DNA of 64,000 bases, from contig JAFEKR010000001.1 of assembly GCA_019022495.1 (NCBI GenBank), positions 7,998,001-8,062,000 on the forward strand, written 5' to 3'. Positions within the stretch are counted from its first letter, which is position 1. Each line of letters begins with the position of its first letter. The translations under genes and the position numbers were made by a program. The notes beneath the pieces were generated by a model. The model was given only the letters and a program-made list of their open reading frames with translations, ran no database searches and was not told the origin of the DNA. Source of the stretch: Epichloe hybrida (Eukaryota; Ascomycota; Sordariomycetes; Hypocreales; Clavicipitaceae). Below are positions 11,159 through 26,464 of the stretch, in pieces.

Positions 11159-14100
11159 TCAGCTTCCGCGAGTGTCGTTTTTTTGCGACGCGGAGGCGCC
11201 CCCCGACGGCACTGCATACTGCGATCGTGACTGCGCCTCAGTAGACGATCGGCTGTGAGGCGGGCTTGTCGCCTTGGAACTCAAGCCCGGTACAGTCGGT
11301 GGTACTACCCGCTGGTCGCTGTGGCTTGCCCTAAAGATGGGACTCTCAACTGCTGCAAGGCTCGTTGAATCAAGTGGCATGTTGTAAACGGCATCTTCTT
11401 GCATCGGGTCGATAATGTTGATGCCGCTGGTTGAGGTCCTGGTATCCCGAAACACCTCGTTCTTTTTGTCGGCCGCCATCTTGGTCAAGCCATTCAATTC
11501 TGACTGGGGCAGAGCTGTGGGAGATACTGTGCTAATGTGTGAGGTGATGACACTGCCAGAGCCGCTGCTTGGCTTCTGCTATAAATGTTTTTAAAAAAAA
11601 AAAAAATTTGTCTCGATTAGCGAGAGAGAAAAAGAGAGAGAAAACACACGGGACAAAAAAAAAAATAACAGAAAAAATGAAAATGAAAATGAAAAGCCCC
11701 CGAGAGCGAAATTGGAATCCTCATACCGGAACGTTGACATATGCGTCCAATTTCTTTTTCAACACCTCTGAGCGCACTGGCTTGGCAAGGTAGTCGTTCA
11801 TGCCGGCAGCCAGACACTTTTCTCTATCTCCCTGTATGGCCGAGGCAGTCATGGCGATGACCAGAACCTGGCGTACAGCCTCGATGTTGTCTTTCCTGAT
11901 AAGATTTGTTGCCTCATAGCCGTCCAGCACAGGCATCTGCACATCCATCAACACAATATGGTATGGTTCGCCTTCTTCCGCCTTCTTGCGCAGGCCTTCG
12001 AGAGCCTTCAACCCATTCTCGTATGCGCTGACGTTGGGATACCCCAGTCGCTGCACGTACTGAATGGCGATTTTCTGGTTGATGGGATTATCCTCTGCTA
12101 CGCAGATGCGGACGTGTTCCTTGGATATCTGAGACAGGTCCAAAAACGGATTTGGCGAGGCTGCTCTGTCAAAGGGGGATGTCATCAGCGAGTATCGGTC
12201 TATTGGCGGCGATGCTTTACCAAGCGCATCGCCCGCAGACACATCTGCCTTGGCCTTTTCAAACGTCACCGTAAACCAAGCAGTTGTGCCCTCGCTCTCC
12301 TCACTTTCCAGCTGGATCTTGCCCTTCATCATGATCTCAATCAGGGATTTGCATATGCTCAGGCCCAACCCACTTCCACCATACTTTCTCGCGGTACTGG
12401 CGTCTGCTTGGCTAAAGGGCTGAAAGAGCTTCGCAAGCTGTTGCGCGGGAATGCCGATACCGGTGTCCCGGACCCAAAACGTGAGTGTGGCAGTGTCGTT
12501 GGTTTCCAACTCCAGCCGCGCCCCGATCGTGACACTTCCGTCCTCTGTGAACTTGAGGCTGTTTCCTATCAGGTTTCCCAGAACCTGGTGCAGTCGAATG
12601 GGGTCTCCGTAGATGAGCATGGGTGGCAAGTTGATGTCTTGGATGATCTTGACATTCTTCTTTGACGTCTTTTCTCGATTGCTGTAGGACACGGCTCGGA
12701 CGACCTCTCGAACCATCTCCTCGGGGTTGAAGGCAATGATGTACAGCTTCATCTTGTCGGCTTCCATCTTGGAAAAATCCAGGATGTCATTGATCACAGT
12801 GAGCAAAAGGTCCGCTGAGACGCGAATCGAGTCGGCCATCTCTAGCTGCTCCTTGTTCAAGCTGCTATCCCGAAGGAGTTCAGAGTTGCCGATGACACCA
12901 TTCAAGGGTGTTCGCAACTCGTGAGAGACATTGGCGAGGAAGATGGCTTTGGCCTTGGCAGCTTCCTCGGCCAGCTTGACGTTGCGTTTCGCTTCCGCCT
13001 CGGCATTCTTGGCCTTGGTCTCTGCCTCTCTGGCCTTGTCGAGAGCGCGCTTCTGTACGGAGACCATGGAACGATTCTCCGCCGAAATCTTCTCCACGTT
13101 CTTCATCGACAGCGCGTTGGAGTAACTGATGCCAATCTGGTTCACGAGGAGCTGTAGAACGGTGACATTTCGGTCGGTAAAGGATCCGGGCTCGCCCTCG
13201 AGGTACAAGACACCGAGCAAGGGTTTCGTGCCGTGCAGGATTGGAATGGCTATGATGGCCTTGCCGCCTGGATATCGCTGCAGCCAGGGCTCGTTTACAT
13301 TACCGAACCGCTCGTCGGCGAAGAGGTCAGGAATGAACACAGACTCCCTGAAGCGAGTGCAGTAGAGAACCACGTTCTCGGCAATCAGCGTCGATCCGGA
13401 AAGAGGGATACCTGGTTTATGCGCGGATGCGCCCTTTTCAGGATCACCGCTCGCTGCCACGCACCATGATCCGCTGTCCGCGTCGCCGCCGTCTTGGACG
13501 ATGATGGCAGCCCGAGTGGCGGAACCGCCACAGGTTTGCAGGATGACATCGCACATCGTCTTGAGAAGCTCATTCACCTGCAAGACGGACGAGATGACTT
13601 GCGAAGAAACAAGAATCGCATGTAGATCAATCATGTCCAGGGCGGGGAGGCCAGCGCCATCCTCTGTCGGCGTGCGCATCGATCCTCGCCAAGCGCCGAT
13701 CCGCTCACCCTGAATTTCTGACATGGCGTTTGACGGGACCTGCGTGAGCTCGTCGCCATCGTCCCCGCCCACAGGCCGATACGGTCCAGGTGGTTGCGCC
13801 GCCACCAAGTCAGTCTGGATACCAACCTCGGCCGTTCGATGATTGCGCGTGGGACCGTGAAGAAGAAGGCTGTGCTCTTCCTCGATGGCAGCAGCCACCC
13901 CGCCGGCGGCGATCTGACGGTATAAAGTGACTGCGTCTTGCAGCGCGGCTCGCGCGGATCGTCTTGCGCGGCGTCGCACGAAGAACCCAGCCATGAGATA
14001 ATTGCCCAAGGCCTCTTCAAAACTGAAATTGTGCTCAGCAGCATGGTCCAGCGCCTCTTCGTAGTCTTGGATGGCTTGGCCATGATTTTGTGACAGCTCC

Positions 14101-17100
14101 GCCACCTGGGCACGGAGTAGGCTCGCCCAAGAGCGATAGTTGACATCGGTGACAGTTGACCACGACTCCATCATGTTTACGTGCCCACGTAATTCGCCAA
14201 CGACCTGCTCGGTCTGTTGGGAGAAGTCGTCAGTTCGGGAGCGAGGGTCTTGCGTCAATCTTAGTAATTGGCCAGTTCGGGCAAGTCCATGGAAGAGCAG
14301 AATCAGCCGGCTGTTCCGAGCCGCCCACAGCATGGGCAGCTTCTCGATGCAACGGGCTCCAATCTCAACGGCTCGCTCGTAGTGACCAAAGAGGAACAGC
14401 GCGCAAAGCTCGAGGCTTTCGTAGAATAAGGACGACCGATTGCTATCCTGTGTTTGGCTTGTCAACCAGCTCTTGTACCCAGCGGAGTCGTGCTGCTCGT
14501 CGGTCATCACCTGGACAGGGTCATGCGTGGACGTCTTGCCCTGCAAGGCACGGCAAATCTGCCGCGTCGCCACGAGAAGCGAGCCGCCACGGGTATCGTA
14601 GGACCAGTTGACGATATCCTCGCAGCCAAACTGACAAAAGGACTCCAAATCGGCGAGGTTCTCGCTGGCAAAGAACCTGGTCATGGCAGAGAGACCATAG
14701 CTGAGAATCATGGACATCCGGTCACCGCCGACCGAGGCAAGCTCGACGGCATCCTCCATCTGGTGGATATTCAAGGCCACGGAGTGCTGGACGTGTCCGA
14801 CGAAGCAGGCATGCAACATTTGGCCACGGGCCATGGAGAAGGCGTCCCGCACTGAATAGAGGAGATCCTGGCAGTGTGTACCCATATCAATTGCAAACTG
14901 GACCATGTCAAACCGAGCCAGTGCAACAATGGCGATGTGGAGGAAGGCCATGCCTGATTGCGGGAAGGCCCCATGAGAGAGATGCATGTCGATCATGACT
15001 AGGCTCAAGTGATAGAACTGTAAACAGTCGCTCCACCAAGCGGCAGACGCAGTCTCCGACAGTACAGCTCCAATAGACGCGGTGATGGGCTCGCTCTTCT
15101 TTTGTGGGTTCAGAAGAGACTGGCGATCTAGACCCTGAATCTGCTTGACGAGCTTGAGGAACTTCTTGTCGCACTTCTCGTATGTCGGCTCGTCTTCGAG
15201 GGCGACCCCAAGCGCTGCGAGGCACTCCTTCAGAGAGATAAAGGCCGCCAACGCGTTGCCGTTCTGTGCGAAGATGCGAGATTGCAATACATATGCAGGA
15301 GCCTTGTCGACAGCCGACTTCACATTGGCAAAGATGACTGACAACAGGTCATTTGCCGTCGATAGCTGCCCCATGAACAGGTAGCACTCTGCCGAGCGCA
15401 GGTAAAGCTGCAGCGTCTCGTCGTAGGAAACGTCATCAGCACCGTCGACCCAGCAATTGCTCTGGAGCAGCTCGATAGCGGCACCGTAACATTTGGCGGC
15501 TGTGGATCTGGCACCATTCTCTGTCGCGGCTTGAGCGCAGCCTGTCAGCAGTTTGCGAAACTCTTGGCGAGCGGGAACACGCTTTAGAATGATAGGGACC
15601 GCTTCGCAGATGTGTGAGGCTGTGCTACCCTGTTGCCTCGCCTCGACTGCGTAGTACTTGAGCAGGGTCTGAGAGATGATGAAGTGCATCCGCCTCGAGT
15701 TGCACTCCTTTAATGCCGCCGAGGCATTGATATAGCGGTCATTGGCGAAGCGAAACCGGTCGTCAACCTCGCTGGGAACGATGATGTACGCCTGGATGGC
15801 AGCTTGGAGGCCAGCAATGGCTTCGGCTTCCGAGTATGAGTGCTTCGAAAGGTCCGGATAGTCGAACTCGCCCCGCATCAACAGGCTTATCATTTCAAAC
15901 GAGAATGAGTTCCCCAGCAAAGCAGCCCACGCAAGGACGGCGCGCGCCGCCGGCGGCAGCTCGTCCAGCCTTCTGGTGATGAAGCCCGTGTCCAAGACGT
16001 CATAATCCTTCTCGCCCTGGAATTGTGCGAATAGCCTGTCAAGGTCGAAGTGCCAGATGCTGTCGCGATAGTCGTACCAGATGCATTTTTTGCGGTGGCA
16101 TGCGCGCAGCATCTCTCTCATGTAGAAGGGATTCCCAGCCGTCTTGGATTGGATGACTAGTGCAAGAGGAAGGATCTCGTCCTTTGGCCTAGACAGAGTC
16201 GCGGAAACAAAATCAACAATGTCGGCTTCAGGCAGTGGTGTGAGACTGATTCTCGTGACCCTTGGTCGGTTGTTGCGCGGAATCTCGTCCCGATCGGCAG
16301 GATGTATTATTTTGTCCATCTGCTCTCCCGAAAGTTCTTCGGGTCTATACGTCATGATTATGAGCATCCTCATTTTAGCTCCGATAATTTGGGTTATCAG
16401 CTCCAATGACTCATCATCGGCAAAGTGCAGGTCATCGAGACAAAAGCAGATGAACTTGTGAGTGGTGAAGACGCGTAGGATGTCCAAACAAGTGTTCATC
16501 AGACGCGTCGTCTTGGTTGTGGTTCCCGCGCACAAGAACTCCTGAGGTGTTTGAGTCCCGGAATTTACGGCTTGGTTCAAGGCGCCCGGCGAGCTGCCCG
16601 GCGATGATCCGCGCCTCTTGGTACCGAACCTTCCGCTGCTACGATTGCTAGACTGTGGCGCATTTGACGATGTCAGACGAAGCATAGAGCTGCCCACGGC
16701 ATCGGGCGGGCCTAGTAAGAATTCGGGCAGCCCGAGAACTCTATGCAGCATGGGCCACACAGGTCGGACGTACTGCTTGAGGCCTTGATGGAATGGCGTC
16801 TCCGTATTCGTTTCGCCCCAGACTTGTTTGAACAGAGATGACAGAAGCTTGAGCAAAGGTCCAAATGCTGTGCGCCCGGCGGTGTCGAATTTGGCAGTGG
16901 CACAATAGCCGCGTCGCCTGGCCTCACCCAGAACGCTTTGCACGAGGAAGCTTTTACCCAGCCCGCCAGTTCCTTCAATCGTGACAACCTCACAGTTGCC
17001 CTGTCTGCGGAATTTGGCAGTGCCCAGCTGCCGCGAAAGGCTAGAGCCGCCAGAATCGTTTAAGCCGAGGCGACTTCCGTCCGGGCCCGTGCTATCAGCG

Positions 17101-19029
17101 GCACTTGCAGTATCTAGTGACATGGAATGATTGCGCTCCCAAAACTTTGCCGGGCGAGGTTGGGGCCCGGATTGGTTTGATGACACAGTCTCGTTCGACA
17201 AGGTCTGGGTGTCGGACAGAATGGATGGATGGAAGCTGTTTCTAGGGTATCTAGGATCTGTCACTGATCCAGCATACGTGAATGAACCACTCCCCCGATT
17301 CGTGCCGTCCGCAGAGCTTCCGCCGCCTTCACTAGAAATGTCATCAACGGCACGCTCATTCATCAAGCTGGAACCGTCAGAAAATCGGGTGGAAGCGCGG
17401 TTGCTGCTGAGTGAGTGATTTCGGGATACACGGTCAATGACTTTGATCAGTTCGTTCCGTTCCGTGTGACGTCCAAACATGGTCGACGGCAGAACGAAGA
17501 AGGATGAAACATCCTTTGATGCAATCTCCATGTCTCTAAGCGCTGCCAGATCGCCATTCGCGAGAAGCTGCTGTACACTGGCCAGATCATGACGCAGTCC
17601 ACTGGCTGAGTGGTAACGGTCGCCAACGTTCTTGGCGGTACATTTCTGAATAATTCGTCCAATAACATCGGGGACGTCCATCCGCACCTCAGCAACATTA
17701 GGCACTCTACGTCCAAGCACGCCTTGAACAATGTCCATGGGAGTCTCTCCAGTATATACAGGTTGCTGTGTCAACAGAGTCCAGAGCAGGATGCCCAGTG
17801 AGTAGATGTCGGTGCGAGCGTCGGGCTCGGCTGGCATTCGCCCAGTCTGCTCCGGGCTGATGTAAAGAAGCTTGTTTTTCACGCCAACCTCTTTGGACAG
17901 CGTTGACCAGCCGGTGCTTGTCAGGCCATGCTCAAACGTCCGCAGACCTGACCCGAATGAGACAATGCGAACCTTGTTTTCTTCGGCGTTGAAGTGAAAG
18001 GCATCCGCACGAATTTCTCCATGTATTAGACCCTGCCCGTGATGAATTATCTCCAGGCATTGCACTGCGCCAATGGCGAATTCGAGGAAATATTCAAGGT
18101 TCATCGGCTGCTTTCGTCTGAGCAGCTTGGGGCGGTATGGCAGGTAGACGGCTCCCTCTTTGCGCGCTTTGTAAGAGGCGGGGCCAAAATCTATGATTTC
18201 TGACAGGAAATTGTGACCAGGGTGCTGATATATGGCCACTGTGATAGCCCCACGATCCCCAGGTGCAGGATTCAGTCGGATGAGATCGATGGGTTTGGCA
18301 ATATGGTTGCCGTTCGGATCGGCGGTGGCGGTAACATTATTGGCGATCTGGAAACCTCGCTCTTCTCGAAGATTGTGAAACGATACTCGGGCGACGACGG
18401 CTTCCTCCACCACAGGAAGCTGTTCCGTCGACTGCGTAGGCGTTGACGTTGGTTGTGGGAGTGGTTGCGGTGTTCGAGTGGTCTCGGTGCTATGCGCTTC
18501 TGACAAGGGGACTTGATTGCCGTGTTCGGAGGTTGATGGACGGCCAGACTGCAGCTTCGTTACGGAACCAGGACGGGATTCATTTTGGCACGAGCTCGTA
18601 TGAGGCGGTGATGCATTTGGGGAAACGAATCGAGTTCCATAAACGGCCCTATTTTCACCCCACAATGGTCAGCAGCCTTTCCAGAGTCCTCTTGTTGGGC
18701 TAACATCTTCTCTTCTGCTTTTCTGATTGCATGCTTCTTCCGCATGTCTCTCCCGTGTCATTTTCGCTTACTGAATCTTCCTCGACCAGTGCTAAAAGAA
18801 GAGGAGGGGGGGATTTGATTTTTTTACATGTGGGTTGCAGTCAAAATCGCTGGGCACACAAATGATGAAGTACTGGCCAGCAAACCTACCAGAAGTCGTA
18901 GCTAGTATGTACAGGATCCTTCGATTCATCCCAAGTGTATCCCGCTATCTGACGGAGGCGCTCGAAGAGTCTCGGTGGAGGAGGAGGCGAGTCGAGGGCA
19001 TCGTCAGGCACTAAGGCAGCGCTGTCCAT
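11159..19029 (-). CDS. Group X-type hybrid histidine kinase (kinase-like + ATPase + GAF + HK + REC)
   Basis: Three exons: 19029-18890, 18648-11727 and 11575-11159, giving 2,492 residues. Exon 1 begins MDSAALVPDD and ends in phase 2 before a GTAGGT donor; a CTGAC branch and AATAG acceptor restore frame as YDFWAVYGTRF. No in-frame ATG exists near the 5' end of exon 2, so exon 1 is needed. Domain order: Ser/Thr-kinase-like (about 137-400) with HGEIRAD and VSFG where HRD and DFG are expected, so probably a pseudokinase; AAA-type ATPase with P-loop GGLGKS (Lys612) and Walker B-like CLDDLHFAD (about 790); a long helical TPR-like stretch; GAF (about 1734-1895); HisKA with NVSHELRTP (His1956); HATPase with DTGIGIP and GGSGLGLSI; receiver with Asp2282 in VLMDVQMP. 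Exon 3 adds a 138-residue low-complexity tail. This order matches fungal group X (Chk1/Mak2/Mak3-like) stress sensors that feed phosphorelays. There is no transmembrane segment, so it is probably cytosolic. Confidence 0.92.
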
Positions 19030-21106
19030 AATGGAAGACGACACTTGTCGACAGAGTCACAGCTGCGCCGTTTGATATGCCACGTCGACAAGTTTTGTCG
19101 GATCCGGAAGGTAGAGAACGACGATAATGCACACCCGTTGTTCAGCGCGCCCATCCTCGGTCGGCCGGGGGCGAAGCTCGAGAATGGAGGTGAAGCAGAA
19201 CTGAGCCCGAATCCCGAACAAACCGGGCCAGGACGGGCAAGGGGGGATGGGGATGGCGAGCGTCAAGAGCGGAATAACGTAACGAGCCGACTACGCGGTG
19301 TGTGTTTGGCGGTGGACCAACAAATTGTTGTAGAATGGGATGGATCGATGGATGGGGACTGGTGGGCGGGCGAGTCCGCTCTAGGGGTGCTGCTTCTTCC
19401 AGCGCTTCGTCCAGCGCTTCTTGCGTCCAATGCCGGCGCATTGCTGACGTGACTCGCGGCTGGAGTGCCCAACAAAAACCCTGCTCGCTGTCTCTGTCTG
19501 TCTAATAATACTCCGTACCGGAATCCCCGAAGCCAGCTTCCGCACAACTTCCGCACCTCCGACAAGGCCAAGTAGCCTTGCAAGTTGGTGGGCCTGGCAT
19601 GTGTACATTACATGCGGATTACATGCGGATTACATACGGATTACATACGGATTACATACGGATTACATACAATTTTGTCTGCCAGCAAACGAGCCCTGCA
19701 AGACCTCGAACCCAACGAACCCGGCAGGACCCAGTTGGACGGACAACGTTATTACCTTGCCTTGCCTTGTATTATTCATTTCGCCTCGACCCACGGCTCA
19801 CGAGTCACGCACGACCCAGCCATCTGGTCATCCATCAAGCGGATATCGCCGAAAAGCTCTCTACATACATCATACAACCTATATAAAAGGGACCGCAATA
19901 TCATACAAAGCTCTTCCATCGCAAACAGATCGATGCTCATCAATCTCTTCAAAAAAAAAAAAAAAAAAAAACTCACCACAACACACAGCTCGCTGCGCTT
20001 CACATCCTCCCCCTCTCCCCCAGAAAAAATAAAACCATGCCCCCTTCAACCAAACCCCTCGAATCTCCCCTTCTTCAAAGCCCTACTGCCCAGAACGCAT
20101 GCCCCTACCGAGTACCGACTCATAATGACCTTGCATAAGGCCCAAGGAGAAAAAGTCATGACGCCAATGACGCCGTGACCCACCCAAGACACCAATCCGC
20201 TGCTGCAAACGCGAGCCCGCCACCCCACCCTGTTGCACAGGACAAGACTCGTTTCCCTATTCCCTATTCTCCGTCGACGTTTATAATCATTCGGTGGTTT
20301 GATATTCGCCGCGACCCATGGACAATTTCGGTAGTCACAATAGCACAAGTGACGTGGACACGGCCAGCACTAACCGCCAACCACGAAGCTACGCATGCTC
20401 TCGTCCGGCAATTGCGTTTCCTTCAAAACCATGAGGCGCACGTAACCCGTGTGTTGGTAGCGTCGCATGACGCAACGTTCAAAAGATGGACCTTATCCAT
20501 TGAGCAAGCCATTTCTCATTTACAACTCATCATGAGTATCAACATGTACATTTCTGAACGTGGGGCAGCCATGCCATGTCCCCAAATCAGAGCGGTTCAG
20601 CTCCAACTCTCTCTACCTGAACCACGTCCAATAATACGAAAGCTAAAGGGGAAGACCCTGTCACCCTGCGTCTATGCCAACCCGCCGTTCACGAAGGCGT
20701 CGAGGTTCTCTCAAAATGACCCGCTGTCCCGTGATGCCACAAGTTTTCTTTTTCTAATTCCTCTTGTTCTTCGTCCACTCTAGATATTCCCATATTACTT
20801 TAAACCCACTCGTGAAAAATTAACTAGATCCTTCTGCTCCACAGGTCATACTTCCTGTTCCTCGGTCATCATGATTCAGATAGCCGTCTTGAAAGTAGAA
20901 ATCGCTGTCACTCCGACATGATGCGCCCATTTGGCCCATAACGTCACCAATTCTCCTTCTTCTTCTTCTTCTTTGAGCCTTTTAACTTCAGGTTTGTTTA
21001 AATCAAGATGTGACTCACTTGACCTGCTTGGAAGACTTGCGGCTGTGCCCACGGAAACCTTGGACGATGCGCGCTCTCGGGTAGGCAGCTCAGTACCGTT
21101 GTGGAT
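19030..21106. other. Intergenic, histidine-kinase promoter side
   Basis: No supported gene. It holds the upstream region of the histidine kinase, an 11-bp minisatellite (separate entry), one TACTCCGTA copy at 19509, an A-run near 19951-19970 and, towards 21106, the 3' flank of the UDP-galactopyranose mutase gene. Overlapping frames between 19585 and 20783 are low-complexity and lack family features. Confidence 0.5.
19607..19670. repeat. ATTACATRCGG 11-bp minisatellite
   Basis: Five full 11-bp units (two ATTACATGCGG, three ATTACATACGG) plus a partial sixth. The two unit types differ by one transition. It lies about 580 bp upstream of the histidine kinase start codon. Confidence 0.9.
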
Positions 21107-22987
<1,881 letters not shown>

Positions 22988-25522
22988 GGTGGGCAGTGTG
23001 GGAGTGACGAGATAGGTGGGGGAAGAAGAGATAAAACAAAGTGTTTCGTACAGACGAGAATGTCGGCGGCGGCGTAACGCTGAGCAGTGAGTGATGCCAG
23101 ATCAAGCAAAGGGTATGAAGTGGGAGAAGAGATGTGTATCTCGACGAGCAAAGCGCGTGAAACTGGGAGAGGATATGTCAACACTGAGCACTTGCTGTAG
23201 ATAAGGTCTCCCTTGAGATTGCTTTCATGGAATCCCTGAGCACGTTGGCTCTGAAAAGGAGACGGTGAGGGGGGGTAATATTATGGAGGGGCTGAAATTA
23301 TTCTGGGTCCAGGGGAGGGGGTTGGCAAGGACTTGGACCAACAAGAGGCAAAGAGGGACGGACCCTCATCAAGCCACTTTTTATTTTCCTTGTTCTCGAT
23401 AATCCGTCCCATCTTCTTTAGCGCACGCCGCGAGCCAGTCATGCCAGACTCCCATCCGCGCAACTGCATTCCTCGTTTTCTGCTCTTTCTCACTGTCTCG
23501 GGCCGCCCTGCCAGCCTGCCCCAGGTTCGGGTGAAATCGATCCAATCCAGTCAGTTCACCAGCCACCAGTGTTAGTCCAATAAGGACTACAAACTTCAAG
23601 TTTGGTACATTTGTGGTTTCTGTGTCCCCACGGATGGCCTGCGGTAGCATTTGTGGGATACCAATATCATACCCCAAGCCCTTCTTCCACCTTCCTTTTC
23701 TCTCTCTGATTGCGAAGTTGTCATCCTACCCCCTGGCTTCATTGGACAGCACGTTTTCCGTTCTCCGTGACCTTCATCTTGTGCGAGATTACCAGCACAC
23801 ACGTTTTCTCCAAGACAAGCATCTTGTGTCTCGTCATGACCCACCCGGATGGCCACTGGGCAATTCAAGCTACTTCATTGGCTGTTAGTCTGATCAGGTA
23901 GCTTCTAGTCACGTTTGATTTATATTTTCTTCATCAAATTTGTAAAACAGCCCCGAATTTGGGATCCGTTGCGGTTTGGTCCCAAGAAGACGGAAGTATC
24001 AGCTTCATCTACGGAATGACCCCGTCCAATTTGGATTCCGTTACTCCGTCTCCGTACTACGTAATACCCGACAGCCTGATTTAGGAGATTGGAAAGGAGA
24101 CTTTTTTGTAGGCGAGCTGCATTTATTAATCATCCGAGTGTCCAGTCCATGGTCGTTAATAAGCGTTTGCTATTTCAGTGACAATAAACTTGTTGGGGTC
24201 CTGTGCAACGGCGAGGTTTTGGCTGTTCAGAATTACAGGTTAATCAGAATGCTTTTTCCGAGTGTAATGGAAATGATGCCATCCAAGCTGTGTCTGCCCG
24301 TAATCTCTTTGAATCCATCCAGTGCCTCGGGGGCCTGCAGTTCATTACCCGGTAAGCTTGCTGGCGGCATGGCTCGTTGCCCATTGCGAGTCGATGCGTC
24401 GTCCTGTCGAGGATGAAATTAATGTCGGAGATCGAGTCGCGTTTGACAGCGACAGGAACCTTTTGATGTCTCTGTGTGAAAAGGAGGAAAGGGCGCCTGG
24501 AGACTATTACCCTGTGCCAACGGAGCTGTAGGGTGCACGAGGTAATAGTCCAACGTGCAAAAAAAAAAAAAAAAAGCAGATAAATATGTGATCTGCTGGT
24601 TATTGTAATCTCAAATTTGACTGCGTCTTAAGCTGTCGGGTTGACATCTCATGCCAATAGTGGATGTGCAGTCATACATCGTTGTGGGTTTAGCTGCTCC
24701 GTATGTATAACGGACTATGTAATAATACGTGAATCATTTCGCTCGATGAATCACCACCCGTTGAGAAGGCAACAACACCATCAAACGCAGCCCGTTGTCA
24801 GGGATAGGATAGCCACGTCCTTTACTGGCCCCCGCAAGTACTCCGCAGGCAGGCACTCCGTAGTACACTGTCACTGTACACACGCACAGAAAGGGCACCT
24901 GTTGGGCGAGACTAGCAGCCATGTCATTCCTGGCACAGCGCCTCATCGTCATATCACTCAGCCACTCCCACTTAAATCTCCCGACAAGAGATCGTCAAGC
25001 CGTCATAACTGGAAGTGGATTAGCCGCCGCTGGTCCCATGAAAGCCTTTGCGCATGAAACAACACCTCCTCCTCGAATTTCTGAAACAACAGCAGATCAA
25101 GATCGACTTTGTGCCGTGGATCACATTTCCCACTCGGTGGATGATTCGGCCCATGTACGGAGTATGTCGACCTCGAAGGAGAGGGAAGCACTGGGGGGGC
25201 GTCTGCATAATAATAGTAGTGGCCGTAATCCGTACGGAGTACATACATAGTGGACAAGCGGTGGTGGTGAAGATGGCTGCACTGCATCGTGCGGTGGGTT
25301 CTTGTCGTTCTCGTCCCGTGGAGGTCTATTGTTCGGAGCCAGGATGACGAACAAAGCGTCTCCCCCCCCCCTTGCGAGATTAGATGACGGGACACAGTTC
25401 CATTTCGCCTCGACGCAATCTTATTATGGCCGCCTTACTCGGTTCCATGCGTTGGTGGCAGCAGCGAGTAGCAGGCGCTGTGTACAGAATCCAGATAACA
25501 CGGGGGCTCTCTCAGCGGGGCG

Positions 25523-25549
25523 GGTCTGGTTGGTCTGGTTGGTCTGGTT
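25523..25549. repeat. GGTCTGGTT x3, 9-bp minisatellite
   Basis: Three perfect 9-bp units in non-coding DNA. Same period and G/T-rich character as the arrays at 3612, 27341 and 52217. Confidence 0.85.
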
Positions 25550-25727
25550 GATGATTGAACGTGACACCCACTTTTATTATTATTGTGACTCGGTACTCGG
25601 TACGGATTACAATATTATGTACAAAGCTGTCTCGGAAGGAGCGTTACAGGATCAGCGGACACATGGTTGCCAGCAAGAAGTTGAGGAGGCGAAGGGCCAG
25701 AGATCCGTCATCAATTTATTTATACTC

Positions 25728-25774
25728 GTTGCCAAGCTTCGTCGCCAAGCTTCGTCGCCAAGCGTCGTCGCCAA
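25728..25774. repeat. GTCGCCAAGCTTC 13-bp minisatellite
   Basis: About 3.6 units of 13 bp with one or two substitutions (GTTGCC in the first, GCGTC in the third). Non-coding. Confidence 0.85.
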
Positions 25775-26433
25775 AGGCTGGGCGGAGCACTAGCGATGCT
25801 CCTACGTCCTACGGATTATTCGGGTCAGGATGTTCGCAGCAGATGATGGATAAAGCCTCGGCCGGGAAGAAGAATCTTGAAGCTCGGCGCAGTCGCTGCG
25901 TAATACAATACAACAACGTGAGGCGAGCTGAGCGAAAGAATCAGCCGCTGGCCGGTCCATCGAATCCAGGAAACGATCGACAACGTTTAATTACTTCAGA
26001 CAAAACCCTGTGCAGCAACAATGGCTCGAGCCGGCTCGAGCATTGCTCGCAGTCTTGAGGATTGCCAGAAGCCAATGGAAACCACAACACTCCTGTCCTT
26101 GAATGAATGCGATTTCGCCCAGTCGCATACCGCGACAAGAACAAGAAGCACAATAAATGGCGTGACTGGGAGCGCCTCAAGATGCATACCGGTGGTGTCC
26201 GCTAGTTCCGCCGCCATGTCGCGCCGTTCTCGGTGCGTGATGCGCGTGCCTTCAACAAAGGCAGCATCTCGATGTCAAACAATTCGAGACCTGACCTATC
26301 AACACTCGCGCCGTGGGTAATGCGTCTCGCAGTTTGTAACTGTTTCGTGGTAGGGCATGAATCAAGCGATAATCATGTACTGTTTTATCAAGACAGATGA
26401 CCGTGAGCATGACCGTTGGGCGATTTAGAATTG

Positions 26434-26463
<30 letters not shown>
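26434..26463. repeat. A30 homopolymer
   Basis: Thirty consecutive A residues, the longest homopolymer in the window. No gene fragment or target-site duplication is evident beside it, so a retroposed poly(A) tail is possible but unsupported. Its length in the assembly may be inexact. Confidence 0.85.

Positions 26464-26464
<1 letters not shown>

Noticed and set aside
23976..24531. Two adjacent plus-strand frames in the UGM-transporter gap
   Set aside because: No domain, no coherent splicing, surrounded by TACTCCGTA-like motifs.
26434..26463. A30 run as the tail of a processed pseudogene
   Set aside because: The sequence upstream shows no similarity to any coding sequence and no target-site duplication is seen.
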